Assembly: GCF_018531195.1 (NCBI RefSeq)
Contig: NZ_JAHDYS010000004.1
Location: 1 to 64,000, forward strand
From: Pelotalea chapellei
GTDB taxonomy: Bacteria > Desulfobacterota > Desulfuromonadia > Geobacterales > Pseudopelobacteraceae
Length of the DNA: 64,000 nt
Reading direction: 5' to 3'
The translations under genes were made by a program, and so were the position numbers. The notes below the pieces were generated by a model. That model ran no database searches. It saw only the letters and a list, made by a program, of their open reading frames with translations, and was not told where the DNA came from. How positions within the stretch are numbered: position 1 is the stretch's first letter; every line of letters starts with the position of its first letter. Below are positions 1 to 9,168 of this stretch, piece after piece.

Positions 1-76
1 GGGTTATAGCCCAAGGCGTAATCAAACTGCCATGTCCTGGAACAGAGAATCTAGTTACTGTCAGTCCAACATACAA

Positions 77-146
77 GGCGTAGCAGCGCTACGCCGCACA
101 AGGTGGCTTTGAGGATGGCGGCGAGATGGCTGTTTTTCAACAACCT
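77..146. repeat. Intergenic repeat element, copy A (right half only)
   Basis: Seventy bases that match the right half of a longer element present at 7129-7312 and 43888-44008. It starts with a perfect 8-bp stem (GGCGTAGC/GCTACGCC, 3-nt loop) and ends with TTTTTCAACAACCT, the right terminal repeat of the other copies. The left terminal repeat is absent here, so this copy looks truncated. It lies directly downstream of the stop codon of the minus-strand TPR gene. Bases 1-76 show no gene I can support. Confidence 0.75.
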
Positions 147-147
147 G

Positions 148-1998
148 CTAAGTGAGATCAAACCCCTGCAGTTCCTCATCTGAGAAATCCAAAGAAACTT
201 CCGCACCGGGTTCGCTTATACGTGACCGGGCATCGCGAAATCCAGGCCTGGCTGTCTCAATTTCCGCCAAAAGCAGAGCCGCTTCTTCAGTTTTGGCTGC
301 ACGTTCACAGGTAAGCGCAAGTTCATATTTAATTAAGCAGGAATCATCAACGGCCAGACCGGGCTTCAACAATGACCGCAGCAGGCTTTCCGACGTTGCC
401 AAATCACCTTTGTCTCTCAGACATGCTCCCTGAAATACGAGACATTCAATCTTCCGATCAGCAGCGCCCGCTGCCTGGCGGAATTCATTGATCGCCTCGT
501 CATACAGCCCCATTTCTTTGAAAGCGACACCCAGATCGTAATGAGACTGTGCATCCGAGGTATCCAAATCACTGCCAAATCTTACTGACCTGGGGGTTGT
601 GGCAATAGCGTCGAAAACCTCACCTACTGAGTCTAGCCAGGCATCTTCAACGGCTTCACCTGATTCTCCCTCCTTGGCAATAGCGTCAGAGTCGGCCTCT
701 TCATCGATTTCGATTACGATTTCAATTTCATCCTCTGGGTCGTTCAGGATGCCGAGAGATTCCGAAAAGGAAAGATCAGATTCAGGCTGTTGAATGTCAA
801 TTTCCGGAAGAAAGTCAAACTGAGTAACCGTCTCTTCTTCAGGAAGGATCTGAATGGGAGGGGGAGAATCTACAGATTCCTGCTGTATATTCTGGACTTC
901 TTCGTGGCGAAGTAATTCCGTAGTCTGTTGGCCTTTGACCGACTGCAGTGATTGTATCTTGTGCGTAAGCTCTACTATACCTTCCCGGTTGCCGACAACT
1001 TCACAGGCACGTCTATAGCCTTCTAAGATGCGAAGATTTATTGGATCAAGTTTTTCAAGTGCCCTGTATGCCCCCATCAACTCTGCAGCAGAGTTATCAA
1101 GAAGGCTCTGCTCATACTGGTCGAGCAACGACAATGCACCCTGAATATCCTTCCCGGCAACCATACATTCTATCATCCACATCCGTGCAGTCACATCATC
1201 CGGAAAAAATCTGAGAAAATGTCTGCAAGAATTTAAAACCAGTTCGGGCAGTTCAACTTTCCTGTAGGCTTCTACAATCAAAATCCACAAGCGCCTGTCC
1301 CTGGGATTGCTCTTCAAGAGTGTGCGGATATTATTTACCGCACTGGCGGCATTACCTCCTGACACCTGTTCCGACAATACTTCAAACGTAAAATCTGTCT
1401 TCTCCGGAAACAGTTGCTGTATCCGGGTGGCAATCTTCTGAAAAGCCGCAACGTCGCGGCGTTCCTGCAGCAACGCAGCCAGACGGCCAAAGACAGCATA
1501 GGATTCACTTATTTTACCAGCATGAAAATATGCTTCTGCCAGCTTAAGCTTTATCCCGACATTCTGCATATCAGCGCGTTGCATCTTGTCCAGGATCTTA
1601 AGAGCATTATCTGTATCGGATATTTTTTCGTAATGGTCATGGACAAGTTTGTATTCAGCCAGTGCATTGGCAAGCAGCCCATTCTTTTCGTTGAGTTCCG
1701 CCAACCTGAGAGTTATCGCGATATCTGCGGGAAAAAGCATCTGCAGTTTCTTGTAAACTGCGATCGCTTTCAGATAGAAACCATGAGATGAATAGTGTTT
1801 GCCAATGGCTTCGTATTCTGCTCTGGCATCATCAACCCGCCCTGCCTTGATGAGAAGCTCTGCCAGTTTCTGGCGTTGATTAAGAGCTGATGGGTCCTGA
1901 GACACCACCTGCAGATAAAGTTTGATAGCTTTATCCAACTGACCGCGCAGCGCCAGGCGTTGTGCTTCTTCTATAAGCTTGTCCTTCTTTGAGATCAT
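148..1998 (-). CDS. Tetratricopeptide-repeat protein
   Basis: A 616-residue protein rich in TPR-like helical pairs. Residues about 5-330 form a nearly continuous array (for example AIKLYLQVVSQDPSALNQ and AYFHAGKISESYAVFGRL). A long acidic, low-complexity linker rich in E, D and I follows. A second short TPR block (SHYDLGVAFKEMGLYDEAI) sits near residue 500. TPR arrays act as protein-protein scaffolds; the partner is not known. No signal peptide or membrane segment is visible, so it is probably cytoplasmic. I chose the ATG at 1998, which follows a GGAAGG ribosome-binding site, over an upstream in-frame start at 2079 that adds a tail unlike TPR sequence. It is transcribed divergently from the gene at 2230. 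A related layout (TPR, acidic linker, TPR) occurs in Geobacter proteins of unknown function. Confidence 0.85.
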   Translation of the reverse strand: MISKKDKLIEEAQRLALRGQLDKAIKLYLQVVSQDPSALNQRQKLAELLIKAGRVDDARAEYEAIGKHYSSHGFYLKAIAVYKKLQMLFPADIAITLRLAELNEKNGLLANALAEYKLVHDHYEKISDTDNALKILDKMQRADMQNVGIKLKLAEAYFHAGKISESYAVFGRLAALLQERRDVAAFQKIATRIQQLFPEKTDFTFEVLSEQVSGGNAASAVNNIRTLLKSNPRDRRLWILIVEAYRKVELPELVLNSCRHFLRFFPDDVTARMWMIECMVAGKDIQGALSLLDQYEQSLLDNSAAELMGAYRALEKLDPINLRILEGYRRACEVVGNREGIVELTHKIQSLQSVKGQQTTELLRHEEVQNIQQESVDSPPPIQILPEEETVTQFDFLPEIDIQQPESDLSFSESLGILNDPEDEIEIVIEIDEEADSDAIAKEGESGEAVEDAWLDSVGEVFDAIATTPRSVRFGSDLDTSDAQSHYDLGVAFKEMGLYDEAINEFRQAAGAADRKIECLVFQGACLRDKGDLATSESLLRSLLKPGLAVDDSCLIKYELALTCERAAKTEEAALLLAEIETARPGFRDARSRISEPGAEVSLDFSDEELQGFDLT

Positions 1999-2138
1999 TA
2001 GCTTTGGGATCCTTCCTGCAGACATATGAGAATGAATAGCAGCATTGAAAAACCTATAGCAGCCCGCTGTGCATGTCAAGCACTATAGCAGTTTTATGGT
2101 AGTAATTTCAGTTATTTCCATCACAGATTCGAATATTT

Positions 2139-2167
2139 TTGACTTGTACCCGGAAATCAATTACGGT
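2139..2167 (+). promoter_or_regulatory. Possible promoter for the gene at 2230
   Basis: TTGACT and TACGGT separated by 17 bases lie in the 231-bp divergent region between the TPR gene and the gene at 2230. The -35 box is good and the -10 box is weak. The rest of 1999-2229 shows no other clear signal. Confidence 0.3.
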
Positions 2168-2229
2168 TCCTAGTTCGTCATAAAATTTTCCAACAACCTT
2201 TATTCCAGTTATCTTCGGAGCTGCAGAAA

Positions 2230-3189
2230 ATGGATGTTTTACCCAAACTCCACCCTATCCATGAACATGTCGACACCAATGGCGTCAATATGCCCGACAT
2301 GCTGGAGAGATTGGCAAAAGGTGGGTTCACCGGTTATTTACACCATACCGCACCCCAGTTTGCAGCCTATTGCATTTTCTCTCTTGGCAAGCTCATCTGT
2401 GCCATCAGCAGCGAGAAGAGCAGAGAGCGCACCGGGCTCGAAGCCCTGACTGCCATCTTTGAAAAGCTCATCAATTCAGAGGGAGAGATCAGCATCTACC
2501 GCATGACCCCCGATTTAAGCATGTGTGCCCATGCCTTGGTCCAGGGAACCCGATTGTTCGATGGTGATGAAGTTCGCCAGGTGGATATGAAGGGGGTACT
2601 GGCGCGCCTGAAAAATCAGGGGCTCAATGGGGTTGTTCTTTTTTCGGCACCTGAGCGTCATGCGATGATCTTTTACAAAAGCGGTCAGTCCATAGGGTTC
2701 TATCATGATGGTGCATCAGCTCTCGATGCATCTCCCGAAGAATCTCGCAAGGTTGCAGCACTTCCCCGGGCCAGGCTTTTCGTGTACTCCACCAAACCGA
2801 TTGAGGATCTTATGCGGCATGACCTGCTGCAACTGGTGAATCTGGACAAGCTATGGTCTGCTGCAAAGGAGCGTTCAGCAGCTCGGCGTATGAAAGCAAC
2901 AGACACAGGATCCACAAATCGCGACAATATACCACTTGACGCTATACTTACGGAACTGGCGGAAGATTTACAGGAACTGGCAATGGCCTATCTTTCAAAA
3001 GAAGGTCGCGCCATGGTTCAACAGCAGCTTGAGATTGCCGGCGGTTGCAGAATCCTTACTGACAGCAAAAAAGCTGCAGAGCTGCTTGTCAACATCAGGC
3101 AGGAAGCAGGCCGCATCGACAGTCACGCCCGAATTGATGAAATGGTTGATCTAATGAAGACAGAAATTGCCGCTCGCCTTGCAGTATAA
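2230..3189 (+). CDS. Two-repeat cytoplasmic protein, function unknown
   Basis: A 319-residue soluble protein with no signal peptide or membrane segment. Residues about 22-95 and 115-180 look like two copies of one module. Each begins with a short helix and a small/large G pattern (MLERLAKGGFTGYL; VLARLKNQGLNGVVLF) and then has a strand with a G-x-x-I turn (FSLGKLICAI; FYKSGQSIGFY). This resembles the DUF4388/PATAN type of effector domain found in response-regulator-linked proteins, but that is a pattern-based guess. The C-terminal 100 residues are helical. The ATG follows a CGGAG site and a possible promoter at 2139. It faces the TPR gene, which may suggest a shared process. No catalytic motif is visible. 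Confidence 0.7.
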   Translation: MDVLPKLHPIHEHVDTNGVNMPDMLERLAKGGFTGYLHHTAPQFAAYCIFSLGKLICAISSEKSRERTGLEALTAIFEKLINSEGEISIYRMTPDLSMCAHALVQGTRLFDGDEVRQVDMKGVLARLKNQGLNGVVLFSAPERHAMIFYKSGQSIGFYHDGASALDASPEESRKVAALPRARLFVYSTKPIEDLMRHDLLQLVNLDKLWSAAKERSAARRMKATDTGSTNRDNIPLDAILTELAEDLQELAMAYLSKEGRAMVQQQLEIAGGCRILTDSKKAAELLVNIRQEAGRIDSHARIDEMVDLMKTEIAARLAV

Positions 3190-3225
3190 TTCGGCACTCA
3201 CACCAACTCCCTGCTGAATGAGCTC

Positions 3226-3864
3226 ATGATATCATACCATCACATTCTTCATGAATATCTCGAGGCCCACGGTTACTGGGTGCTGTTCATCGGAACATTT
3301 TTCGAGGGTGAGGCCATCCTGATTATGGCTGGTTTCCTTGCGTTCCAGGGATATCTGGATGTTCGTGCCGTGATTGCAACAGCTTTTTTAGGTTCCTTTC
3401 TGGGAGACCAGTTTTATTTCTACCTCGGCTATTACAAAGGTAAAGCGCTTCTGCGGCGCTTCCATTCCATTGCAAAAAAATTCCGCGAAGCACTACATCT
3501 GATCGAAAAGTATGGCATAGCAGTAGCGTTTATTTCACGATATACCTATGGCTTTCGGATCATTCTGCCCATTATCCTCGGCATTACCACGCTTCCGCCA
3601 CGCACCTTTCTCTGGATAAACATGCTCAGCGCCGTCACCTGGGCCATTGTTTTTTCGCTGGGAGGTTACCTCTTCGGCAAAAGTGCCACTTTGTTTCTGG
3701 ATGACGTAGGGAAATACGAACATTACCTGATGCTGGCGCTGTTGGGTTTCATAGCGACAGCCTGGCTGTTTCACATGTATCACGTCTGGAACCTGAAAAA
3801 ACCTGCCCGCCTGCGCCTGGCAAGAATCCGCGCGCTGCGCGACTCCCGGAGAATTAAAGAGTGA
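3226..3864 (+). CDS. DedA-family membrane protein
   Basis: A 212-residue inner-membrane protein of the DedA (SNARE-associated/VTT) family. Characteristic parts are the N-terminal helix with GTFFEGEAILIMAGFLA, the SFLGDQFYFYLGYYKGK segment and the conserved FISRYTYGFRIILPIILG arginine-rich stretch. About five hydrophobic segments and a basic C-terminus are visible. DedA proteins support membrane homeostasis and some flip undecaprenyl phosphate or phospholipids; the substrate here is unknown. Its stop overlaps the GTG start of trmJ by four bases, so the two are translationally coupled. It opens a four-gene run ending in the SemiSWEET. Confidence 0.9.
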   Translation: MISYHHILHEYLEAHGYWVLFIGTFFEGEAILIMAGFLAFQGYLDVRAVIATAFLGSFLGDQFYFYLGYYKGKALLRRFHSIAKKFREALHLIEKYGIAVAFISRYTYGFRIILPIILGITTLPPRTFLWINMLSAVTWAIVFSLGGYLFGKSATLFLDDVGKYEHYLMLALLGFIATAWLFHMYHVWNLKKPARLRLARIRALRDSRRIKE

Positions 3865-4604
3865 ACGTAACTGCAGAAAACATTGTCATCGTCATGGTTG
3901 AACCACAATCTCCCGGCAACATAGGTATGGCCTGCCGGGCCATGAAAAACATGGGCCTCTCGCGCCTGCGCCTGGTCAAAGGGTGTGACCGTTTTCATCC
4001 CGAATCGCTCAAATTTGCAGTTTCCGCCAAAGACCTGCTCGAGGGTGCTGAACTTTTCGATGATCTCGCCTCTGCCCTTGCCGACTGCACCCTGACCGTC
4101 GGCACCACTCGGCGGCATGGGAAATACCGTCAGGAGATCATTTCGCCATCCGAGGCAGCAAGCCTGATCAAAGGGCATGCAGGTCCCGACAACCGTGCAG
4201 CCATCGTTTTCGGGCGCGAAGACAGCGGATTGACCACCGACGAACTTTCCCTCTGCCGCTGGCACGCCACCATTGCCTCTGCAGCAGAATATGGTTCCCT
4301 CAACCTGTCCCAGGCGATACTGATTTTCTGTTATGAGCTGAATATTGCCGCACCTTCTCCCGGAGGGGGCAGACTTGAGCAACTGGCCACCTCGGGAGAC
4401 ATGGAACACCTTTTCGAGCAGATGGATGGTTGTCTTCAGAAGATCGGCTTTCTCAATGAGCAGAATCCTGGGCACATCATGCGGTCACTGCGTAGGATTT
4501 TTTTCCGTTCTGAATTGGACAACCGTGAAGTGGCAATATTGCGGGGCATGATGACCCAGATAGATTGGGCCTGCACCGGGTTCGACGGCAGAAAGCGTTC
4601 ATGA
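3861..4604 (+). CDS. trmJ: tRNA (cytidine/uridine-2'-O-)-methyltransferase TrmJ
   Basis: A 247-residue SPOUT methyltransferase predicted to 2'-O-methylate position 32 of tRNAs using S-adenosylmethionine. The three SPOUT motifs are present: the N-terminal [20 protein letters not shown], the central [11 protein letters not shown] and the C-terminal [17 protein letters not shown], which form the trefoil knot. The extra C-terminal helical domain of TrmJ (about 165-247) is also there. The start is GTG at 3861, sharing GTGA with the dedA stop. The end overlaps the ATG of the SemiSWEET gene by four bases (ATGA). Family length is normal. Confidence 0.9.
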   Translation: MNVTAENIVIVMVEPQSPGNIGMACRAMKNMGLSRLRLVKGCDRFHPESLKFAVSAKDLLEGAELFDDLASALADCTLTVGTTRRHGKYRQEIISPSEAASLIKGHAGPDNRAAIVFGREDSGLTTDELSLCRWHATIASAAEYGSLNLSQAILIFCYELNIAAPSPGGGRLEQLATSGDMEHLFEQMDGCLQKIGFLNEQNPGHIMRSLRRIFFRSELDNREVAILRGMMTQIDWACTGFDGRKRS

Positions 4605-4867
4605 ATCCGACCCATGTCGGCCTTGTCGCCGGAACTCTGACCAGTATTGCCGCTGTCCCTCAACTCATCAAAACCCTGCGCACCCGCCATGCCAGGGACA
4701 TCTCCATCTGGCAGCCGCTCCTGCTGGCGGTCGGAGTTGCACTCTGGATGATCTACGGTATGCTGATTCACGACCTGCCGTTGATCCTGGCAAACATCAT
4801 TCCCCTGGTCTGCAATGCCATGCTGACCGCGCTGAAACTGCACTATCGCAACAATGGCAACTGTTAA
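4601..4867 (+). CDS. SemiSWEET-type small sugar transporter
   Basis: An 88-residue protein with three hydrophobic helices and the conserved PQ motif in helix 1 ([20 protein letters not shown]). This is the layout of bacterial SemiSWEETs, which work as dimers and move small sugars down a gradient. The substrate cannot be read from the sequence. I start it at the ATG at 4601, which overlaps the trmJ stop; the longer upstream reading frame belongs to the trmJ C-terminus. It is the last gene of the dedA-trmJ run, and lemA follows after 29 bases with its own strong ribosome-binding site. Confidence 0.85.
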   Translation: MNPTHVGLVAGTLTSIAAVPQLIKTLRTRHARDISIWQPLLLAVGVALWMIYGMLIHDLPLILANIIPLVCNAMLTALKLHYRNNGNC

Positions 4868-4896
4868 ATACACAGCCCTTTTTAGGAGGATGTCCC

Positions 4897-5481
4897 ATGA
4901 AACGATTCTTCTCGACTCTCCCGCTGCTTGTCCTGCTGGTACTCATGTCCGGTTGCGGCTACAACACAATGCAGGCCAACGAAGAAGCTGTCAATGCTGC
5001 CTGGGGCAATGTGGAGTCGTCCTACCAGCGACGGGCGGACCTGATACCCAACCTGGTCGAAGTGGTCAAGGGATACGCCAGGCATGAGGCCGACACCCTC
5101 AAGGCGGTCACAGAAGCACGGGCCAAGGTTGGATCAATGCAGGTGGGCAAGGATGTCATCGACAGCCCGGACAAGATGAACAAATTTCAGCAGGCCCAGG
5201 GCGAACTTTCCGGTGCCCTTTCACGGTTGATGGTCGTGGTCGAGAAATACCCGGACCTGAAAGCAAACCAGAACTTCATGGACTTGCAGAAACAGTTGGA
5301 AGGCACCGAGAATCGGATCAACGTTGCCCGTGAAAGATACAATAAAACGGTGCAGGATTTTAATGTCAGCATCCGTACCTTCCCCAACTCTCTTACCAAC
5401 TCCATGTTGCTGCACCTGCAGCGCAAGGAGCCTTTCAAGGCTGAGGCGGGTGCCAGCAAAGCCCCGGCTGTCAAGTTCTAG
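4897..5481 (+). CDS. lemA: LemA family lipoprotein
   Basis: A 194-residue LemA protein. The first 20 residues are a lipoprotein signal with lipobox MSGC. The mature part carries the typical LemA helices: N-E[28 protein letters not shown] followed by R-x-Y-N near residue 150. LemA is a helical-bundle protein of unknown molecular role. It is very often next to a TPM-domain protein, as here. A strong AGGAGG site precedes the ATG. It probably forms an operon with the two TPM genes downstream. Confidence 0.9.
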   Translation: MKRFFSTLPLLVLLVLMSGCGYNTMQANEEAVNAAWGNVESSYQRRADLIPNLVEVVKGYARHEADTLKAVTEARAKVGSMQVGKDVIDSPDKMNKFQQAQGELSGALSRLMVVVEKYPDLKANQNFMDLQKQLEGTENRINVARERYNKTVQDFNVSIRTFPNSLTNSMLLHLQRKEPFKAEAGASKAPAVKF

Positions 5482-5510
5482 CTTCTCCGCCTGGTGCACC
5501 GGGGGCCTCC

Positions 5511-6392
5511 GTGAACCTGAAACAAATCCTCATGCTGCTGATCCTGATGCTGATCCCGTTCCAGCTTTTCGCGCTGGATGTCCCGCAACTCTCGGGGCGC
5601 ATCAACGACCATGCCGGCATGCTATCCCCCGCCAGTGCCGGCCAGCTGGATAGTGAACTGGCCGCCTTTGAGCGTGAACAGTCTACACAGATCGTTGTTC
5701 TGACCATTCCTTCACTTGAGGGTGATGATCTGGAACAATTCGCAATCAGAGTGGCTGATCAGTGGAAGATTGGCCAAAAGGGCAAGGATAATGGTGTGAT
5801 CATGATCTTGTCCCGGGCTGACCGTAAGGTCCGTATCGAAGTAGGCATGGGACTCCAGGGGGTGTTGCCTGATTTGACGGCCGGAAGGATCATCAGGGAT
5901 GTGATGCGCCCCCACCTCAGAAACGGCGACTTTGATAGAGGCATCTCAGTTGGAGTCGAAGCAATCATGGCCGCTGTAAAGGGCGAATTTACGGCAGAGC
6001 CGCAAGCACCATCAGGTCCTCGCCATGGAGGATCCTCCCCCTTTTTCACCATCCTGCTCTTTGCAGCAGTTGCTTCAGTCGTACTCGGGGCAATCTCACG
6101 GCTGCTGGCCGGACTTTCCGGTGCAATCGGGCTGCCTCTGGCCGCCAGCATGGCTTTTCCGGGACTTGCCCTGACATATCTGCTCATCCTCGGTGGAGTT
6201 GGACTTGTGGCGGGAATACTGCTGAGCATTCTCTTTGGCCACGGTGGTGGTCGCGGCGGAGGTGGGTTCTACTGGGGGGGTGGCGGATTCGGTGGAGGCG
6301 GTTTCGGTGGCGGTGGCGGCTTTTCAGGCGGTGGCGGCTTTTCAGGCGGTGGCGGCGGTTTTGACGGCGGCGGCGCATCAGACAGTTGGTGA
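5511..6392 (+). CDS. TPM-domain membrane protein with glycine-rich tail
   Basis: A 293-residue protein. A signal sequence (about 1-22) leads to a periplasmic TPM domain (about 25-155; LSGRINDHAGMLSP, then DNGVIMILSRADRKVRIEVG). Two or three membrane helices follow (about 175-245), and then a tail of about 45 residues made almost only of G, F and S (GGGGFSGGGGFSGG). TPM domains are found in plant TLP18.3, which helps photosystem II repair, and in bacterial proteins of unclear role. The start is GTG at 5511, 30 bases after lemA. The partner LemA upstream and second TPM gene downstream form the standard LemA/TPM set. The tail is encoded by repeated GGCGGTGGC units, so its length could vary between strains. 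Confidence 0.85.
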   Translation: MNLKQILMLLILMLIPFQLFALDVPQLSGRINDHAGMLSPASAGQLDSELAAFEREQSTQIVVLTIPSLEGDDLEQFAIRVADQWKIGQKGKDNGVIMILSRADRKVRIEVGMGLQGVLPDLTAGRIIRDVMRPHLRNGDFDRGISVGVEAIMAAVKGEFTAEPQAPSGPRHGGSSPFFTILLFAAVASVVLGAISRLLAGLSGAIGLPLAASMAFPGLALTYLLILGGVGLVAGILLSILFGHGGGRGGGGFYWGGGGFGGGGFGGGGGFSGGGGFSGGGGGFDGGGASDSW

Positions 6393-6397
6393 GCTCA

Positions 6398-7036
6398 ATG
6401 ACTATCAAGAATTCAGCAATACTCTCAGCAGAGCAGGAAACAGCTGTCCAGGAAGCGGTAAAAAGAGCCGAGGCTCGCACCTCCGGAGAGATCGTTCCGA
6501 TGCTGGTACCCAGCAGTGGCGCGTATGGTGAGGCGGCCTGCCAGGCAGCAACTCTGGTCGCAGCTCTCGTATCGCTGATACTGGCAATCGTCTTACGCGA
6601 TACCTCGATCTGGTTTTTTCTGCCTGTTGCCTTTCTGCTCTACTTCCCTGCTTTGGCGCTTGTCCGGCGTATGCCGCGGCTTAAAATCGCCTTCACCCCC
6701 GCCGCCCGGATCAGTGACATCGTGCGCGACAAGGCTGTCTGCGCTTTTTATGAAGAAGGGCTGCACCGCACCCGCGAACAAAATGGCATCCTGATCTTCA
6801 TTTCCATGTTGGAACGAAGGGTCTGGATTCTGGGGGATCACGGCATCAATGCCGTTATCCCTGCCGATCACTGGATCTCTCTTGCCTCACGCCTCTCCGC
6901 AGGTATCCGCCAGGGAACCATGACACAGTCATTGACAGCAGTAATTACCGAGGTGGGCGGCATCCTGCAGCAGCATTTCCCGAGCAGAAGCGACGACACC
7001 AATGAGTTGCCTGACCTAATCCGCGACAGGGACTGA
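6398..7036 (+). CDS. TPM-domain membrane protein, second copy
   Basis: A 212-residue protein with a TPM-like domain split around two central membrane helices (about 45-90). The N-terminal part reads AVKRAEARTSGEIVPML and the C-terminal part ENGILIFISMLERRVWILGD. This is the shorter, membrane-embedded TPM relative that normally follows a lemA/TPM pair. The ATG at 6398 has a GGTGAG site just upstream. TTG and GTG codons at 6386 and 6389 would overlap the previous gene and are less likely. A rho-independent terminator follows at 7062, closing the lemA operon. Confidence 0.8.
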   Translation: MTIKNSAILSAEQETAVQEAVKRAEARTSGEIVPMLVPSSGAYGEAACQAATLVAALVSLILAIVLRDTSIWFFLPVAFLLYFPALALVRRMPRLKIAFTPAARISDIVRDKAVCAFYEEGLHRTREQNGILIFISMLERRVWILGDHGINAVIPADHWISLASRLSAGIRQGTMTQSLTAVITEVGGILQQHFPSRSDDTNELPDLIRDRD

Positions 7037-7061
7037 ATCCAAAACACATCGTAATAAATAA

Positions 7062-7097
7062 AAAGCGGGACAGGCCTGAAGCCTACCCGCTTTCTCT
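7062..7097 (+). terminator. Terminator of the lemA/TPM operon
   Basis: AAAGCGGG pairs with CCCGCTTT and an inner AGGC pairs with GCCT around a CTGAA loop; a CTCTTT tract follows. It sits 25 bases after the last TPM gene. The A-rich 5' side means it could also work for the minus strand. Confidence 0.7.
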
Positions 7098-7128
7098 TTG
7101 CCCTTCCATTAAGAGGCTTGAAATACTC

Positions 7129-7312
7129 AGGTTGTTCAAAAATAGTCGGATCGTCGCAACCGGAGAACGCCCCGCGAAGGCATGAACTTAATCCACCGCA
7201 CACTTTCACGTGTGAAAGTGGACCGCGAAGGCGCCCAAAGGGTGAGGCCGCAGGCCGAAGTCACAAGGTGGCTTTCGAGGATGGCGGCGAGATGGCTGTT
7301 TTTCAACAACCT
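7129..7312. repeat. Intergenic repeat element, copy B (184 bp)
   Basis: It begins with AGGTTGTTCAAAAA and ends with TTTTTCAACAACCT, a 14-bp terminal inverted repeat with one mismatch. The first part (GTCGCAACCGGAGAACGCC) and the last 45 bases match copy C at 43888-44008; the last part also matches copy A. The middle differs and holds a 9-bp stem (CACTTTCAC/GTGAAAGTG). It lies between the convergent TPM gene and ruvA, ten bases past the ruvA stop. No transposase is encoded. This is the structure expected of a non-autonomous MITE-like element. Confidence 0.75.
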
Positions 7313-7322
7313 TTTAAAAACG

Positions 7323-7922
7323 CTACTTCATCAACACCTTCAAGGCCTGCTTAAGCAGATCCTCAAGTGAAACATTTTGTGATGCATCCAGGCTGCCCAC
7401 CACCTTGCGTACCTGCGGCTCCTTGTATCCCAGGTTCAGCAGGGCAGACACCACGTCCTCAACCAGATCCTCACCAGGAATGTTCCTCGGCTCCGCCACC
7501 GGTGTCGCCCCCATGTCAAGCTTGCCTATTTTTTCCTTCAGCTCCAGAATCAGGCGCTCGGCGGTTTTTTTGCCGATCCCGGGAATTGAGGAAAGCTTCT
7601 GAATATCACCCTGCATGAGTGCCTGGGCCAGAGGTGCCGGCTGGATATTGGAGAGAATGTCCCGGGCCAGCTTGGGTCCAACTCCCGAAACAGAAATCAA
7701 CAACTGGAAGAAGGATTTTTCGAGGCGGGTACGAAAACCGTAGAGCAGGATGGCATCTTCACGCACACTGGTATGAATCTGCAGAGTGGCACTGCCTCCC
7801 TCTTCGGGAAGTTCATAGTAAGTCGAAAAGGGGATCTGGACACGGTAGCCTACACCGTGCACATCAAGCACAATATGGTCAGGCGATTTATGAGCGATAA
7901 TGCCGGTCAGCATGGCAATCAT
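7323..7922 (-). CDS. ruvA: Holliday junction branch migration protein RuvA
   Basis: A 199-residue RuvA. Domain I is an OB fold ([20 protein letters not shown]), domain II has the two helix-hairpin-helix motifs ([15 protein letters not shown] and [19 protein letters not shown]), and the flexible linker leads to domain III (about 150-199, [15 protein letters not shown]), which binds the RuvB motor. RuvA binds the four-way junction and directs RuvB during recombination repair. Its ATG overlaps the ruvC stop (ATGA), so the two are coupled. ruvB is not adjacent: repeat copy B follows immediately. Confidence 0.95.
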   Translation of the reverse strand: MIAMLTGIIAHKSPDHIVLDVHGVGYRVQIPFSTYYELPEEGGSATLQIHTSVREDAILLYGFRTRLEKSFFQLLISVSGVGPKLARDILSNIQPAPLAQALMQGDIQKLSSIPGIGKKTAERLILELKEKIGKLDMGATPVAEPRNIPGEDLVEDVVSALLNLGYKEPQVRKVVGSLDASQNVSLEDLLKQALKVLMK

Positions 7923-8449
7923 GGTCTGTAGTTTCTCCAGGATGTGGATTTGCGGGGTGAAACGGCAGCAGTTCTGCGCACAAGCCCCTGGGAGTTGATG
8001 TGGCAGATTGCCACCGCCAGCGCGTCGGAGGCGTCAGCCTGAGCTGTTTCCGGAAGTCCAAGCAGCGCTTTGAGCATCTTCTGCACCTGCCCTTTTTCAG
8101 CCCTTCCCTGCCCGACCACCGCCTGTTTTACCTGCAGCGCCGTATATTCAGAAACCCGCAGACCGGCATGAACGGCAGCGACAATGGCTGCACCCCGGGC
8201 CTGACCAAGCTTAAGTGCGCTTTGGGCATTTGTGGAGAAGAAGATATTTTCCACCGCGACTTCGTCGGGGCGGTATTCAGCGATTACCGTTGCCAGCCCG
8301 TCAAATATCCGCTTCAGGCGTCCCGGAAAATCTGCCGCGCAATCGGTAAAGATTGCGCCATTATCCACATGCACCAGCCGGCTTCCCTGCTGTTCAATTA
8401 TCCCGTAACCGGTGATACGTGATCCTGGATCTATGCCGAGCACTCGCAT
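7919..8449 (-). CDS. ruvC: Holliday junction resolvase RuvC
   Basis: A 176-residue RuvC endonuclease that cuts Holliday junctions symmetrically. The RNase H-like fold and acidic residues are visible: [16 protein letters not shown] (first Asp), VAVENIFF (Glu), and [13 protein letters not shown] (the last two Asp). I start it at the ATG at 8449, which has AAGG seven bases upstream; the ATG at 8455 is too close to that site. The stop overlaps ruvA. The yebC-ruvC-ruvA order is common in bacteria; here msrA lies between yebC and ruvC. Confidence 0.95.
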   Translation of the reverse strand: MRVLGIDPGSRITGYGIIEQQGSRLVHVDNGAIFTDCAADFPGRLKRIFDGLATVIAEYRPDEVAVENIFFSTNAQSALKLGQARGAAIVAAVHAGLRVSEYTALQVKQAVVGQGRAEKGQVQKMLKALLGLPETAQADASDALAVAICHINSQGLVRRTAAVSPRKSTSWRNYRP

Positions 8450-8473
8450 GAACATACCTTAGATACAAAAGTC

Positions 8474-8941
8474 TTAAAAACCGCAACCACCACCATTTTT
8501 AGCAATATACTTCTGGTGGTATGCCTCTGCCTCCCAGAAAGCTGCAGCAGGCACGATTTCAGTGGCGATGCTGCGCCGCAACGTGCCCGAGAGTTCCAGC
8601 CGCTCTCGCGAGGCCTCGGCTGCCTGCCTCTGACTCTCATCATGGCAGAAGATAGCCGAGCGGTACTGGGTGCCGAAATCGGGCCCCTGACGATTACGCT
8701 GGGTCGGGTCATGACATTGCCAGAAACATTCCAGCAATTGCTCGTAACTGATCAGGGCCGGGTCAAAGGTGACTTCCACCGCCTCGGCATGGCCCGTGTC
8801 ACCGGTGCACACCAGACGATAGGTGGGGTTTTCCGTGTGGCCGCCGGTATAGCCAACCCGCGTGGCACTCACACCAGCCAGAGTCCTGAAAACTTCTTCC
8901 ACGCCCCAGAAACATCCTGCCGCAAAAGTAGCCTTTTCCAT
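8474..8941 (-). CDS. msrA: Peptide methionine-S-sulfoxide reductase MsrA
   Basis: A 155-residue MsrA that reduces methionine-S-sulfoxide in oxidised proteins. The catalytic motif [10 protein letters not shown] is near residue 9, followed by [12 protein letters not shown] and the substrate pocket [20 protein letters not shown]. The C-terminus ends GGGCGF and may hold the resolving cysteine. The ATG at 8941 follows a clear GGGAGGAG site; upstream in-frame extensions to 9067 look like noncoding sequence. It sits upstream of ruvC on the same strand with 24 bases between. The 225 bases from 8942 to 9166 hold only the yebC terminator. Confidence 0.95.
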   Translation of the reverse strand: MEKATFAAGCFWGVEEVFRTLAGVSATRVGYTGGHTENPTYRLVCTGDTGHAEAVEVTFDPALISYEQLLECFWQCHDPTQRNRQGPDFGTQYRSAIFCHDESQRQAAEASRERLELSGTLRRSIATEIVPAAAFWEAEAYHQKYIAKNGGGCGF

Positions 8942-9140
8942 AACTCCTCCCCTGAATCCGTGACGCCGAAGCGCTGGAACGCTCGGAATGCCGGAGTTGA
9001 TCGTCGCGTGCTCTGCAACATGCCGAATGTGCCGGGTGCCCTTCGCCGAACATTGTCCATTCCCCAAAGGTCAATACATAGGCATTCCAGGCAAGTGTAA
9101 GCGTGAAGGCGTCACGGATTTGGGTCGGCCCAAAAATACG

Positions 9141-9168
9141 AAAAAGGGAGCCGAAGCTCCCTTTTTTT
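9141..9168 (-). terminator. Terminator after yebC
   Basis: GGGAGC pairs with GCTCCC around a short CGAA loop, flanked by A5 on one side and T7 on the other, so it can act on both strands. On the minus strand it starts at the yebC stop codon. Confidence 0.8.
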
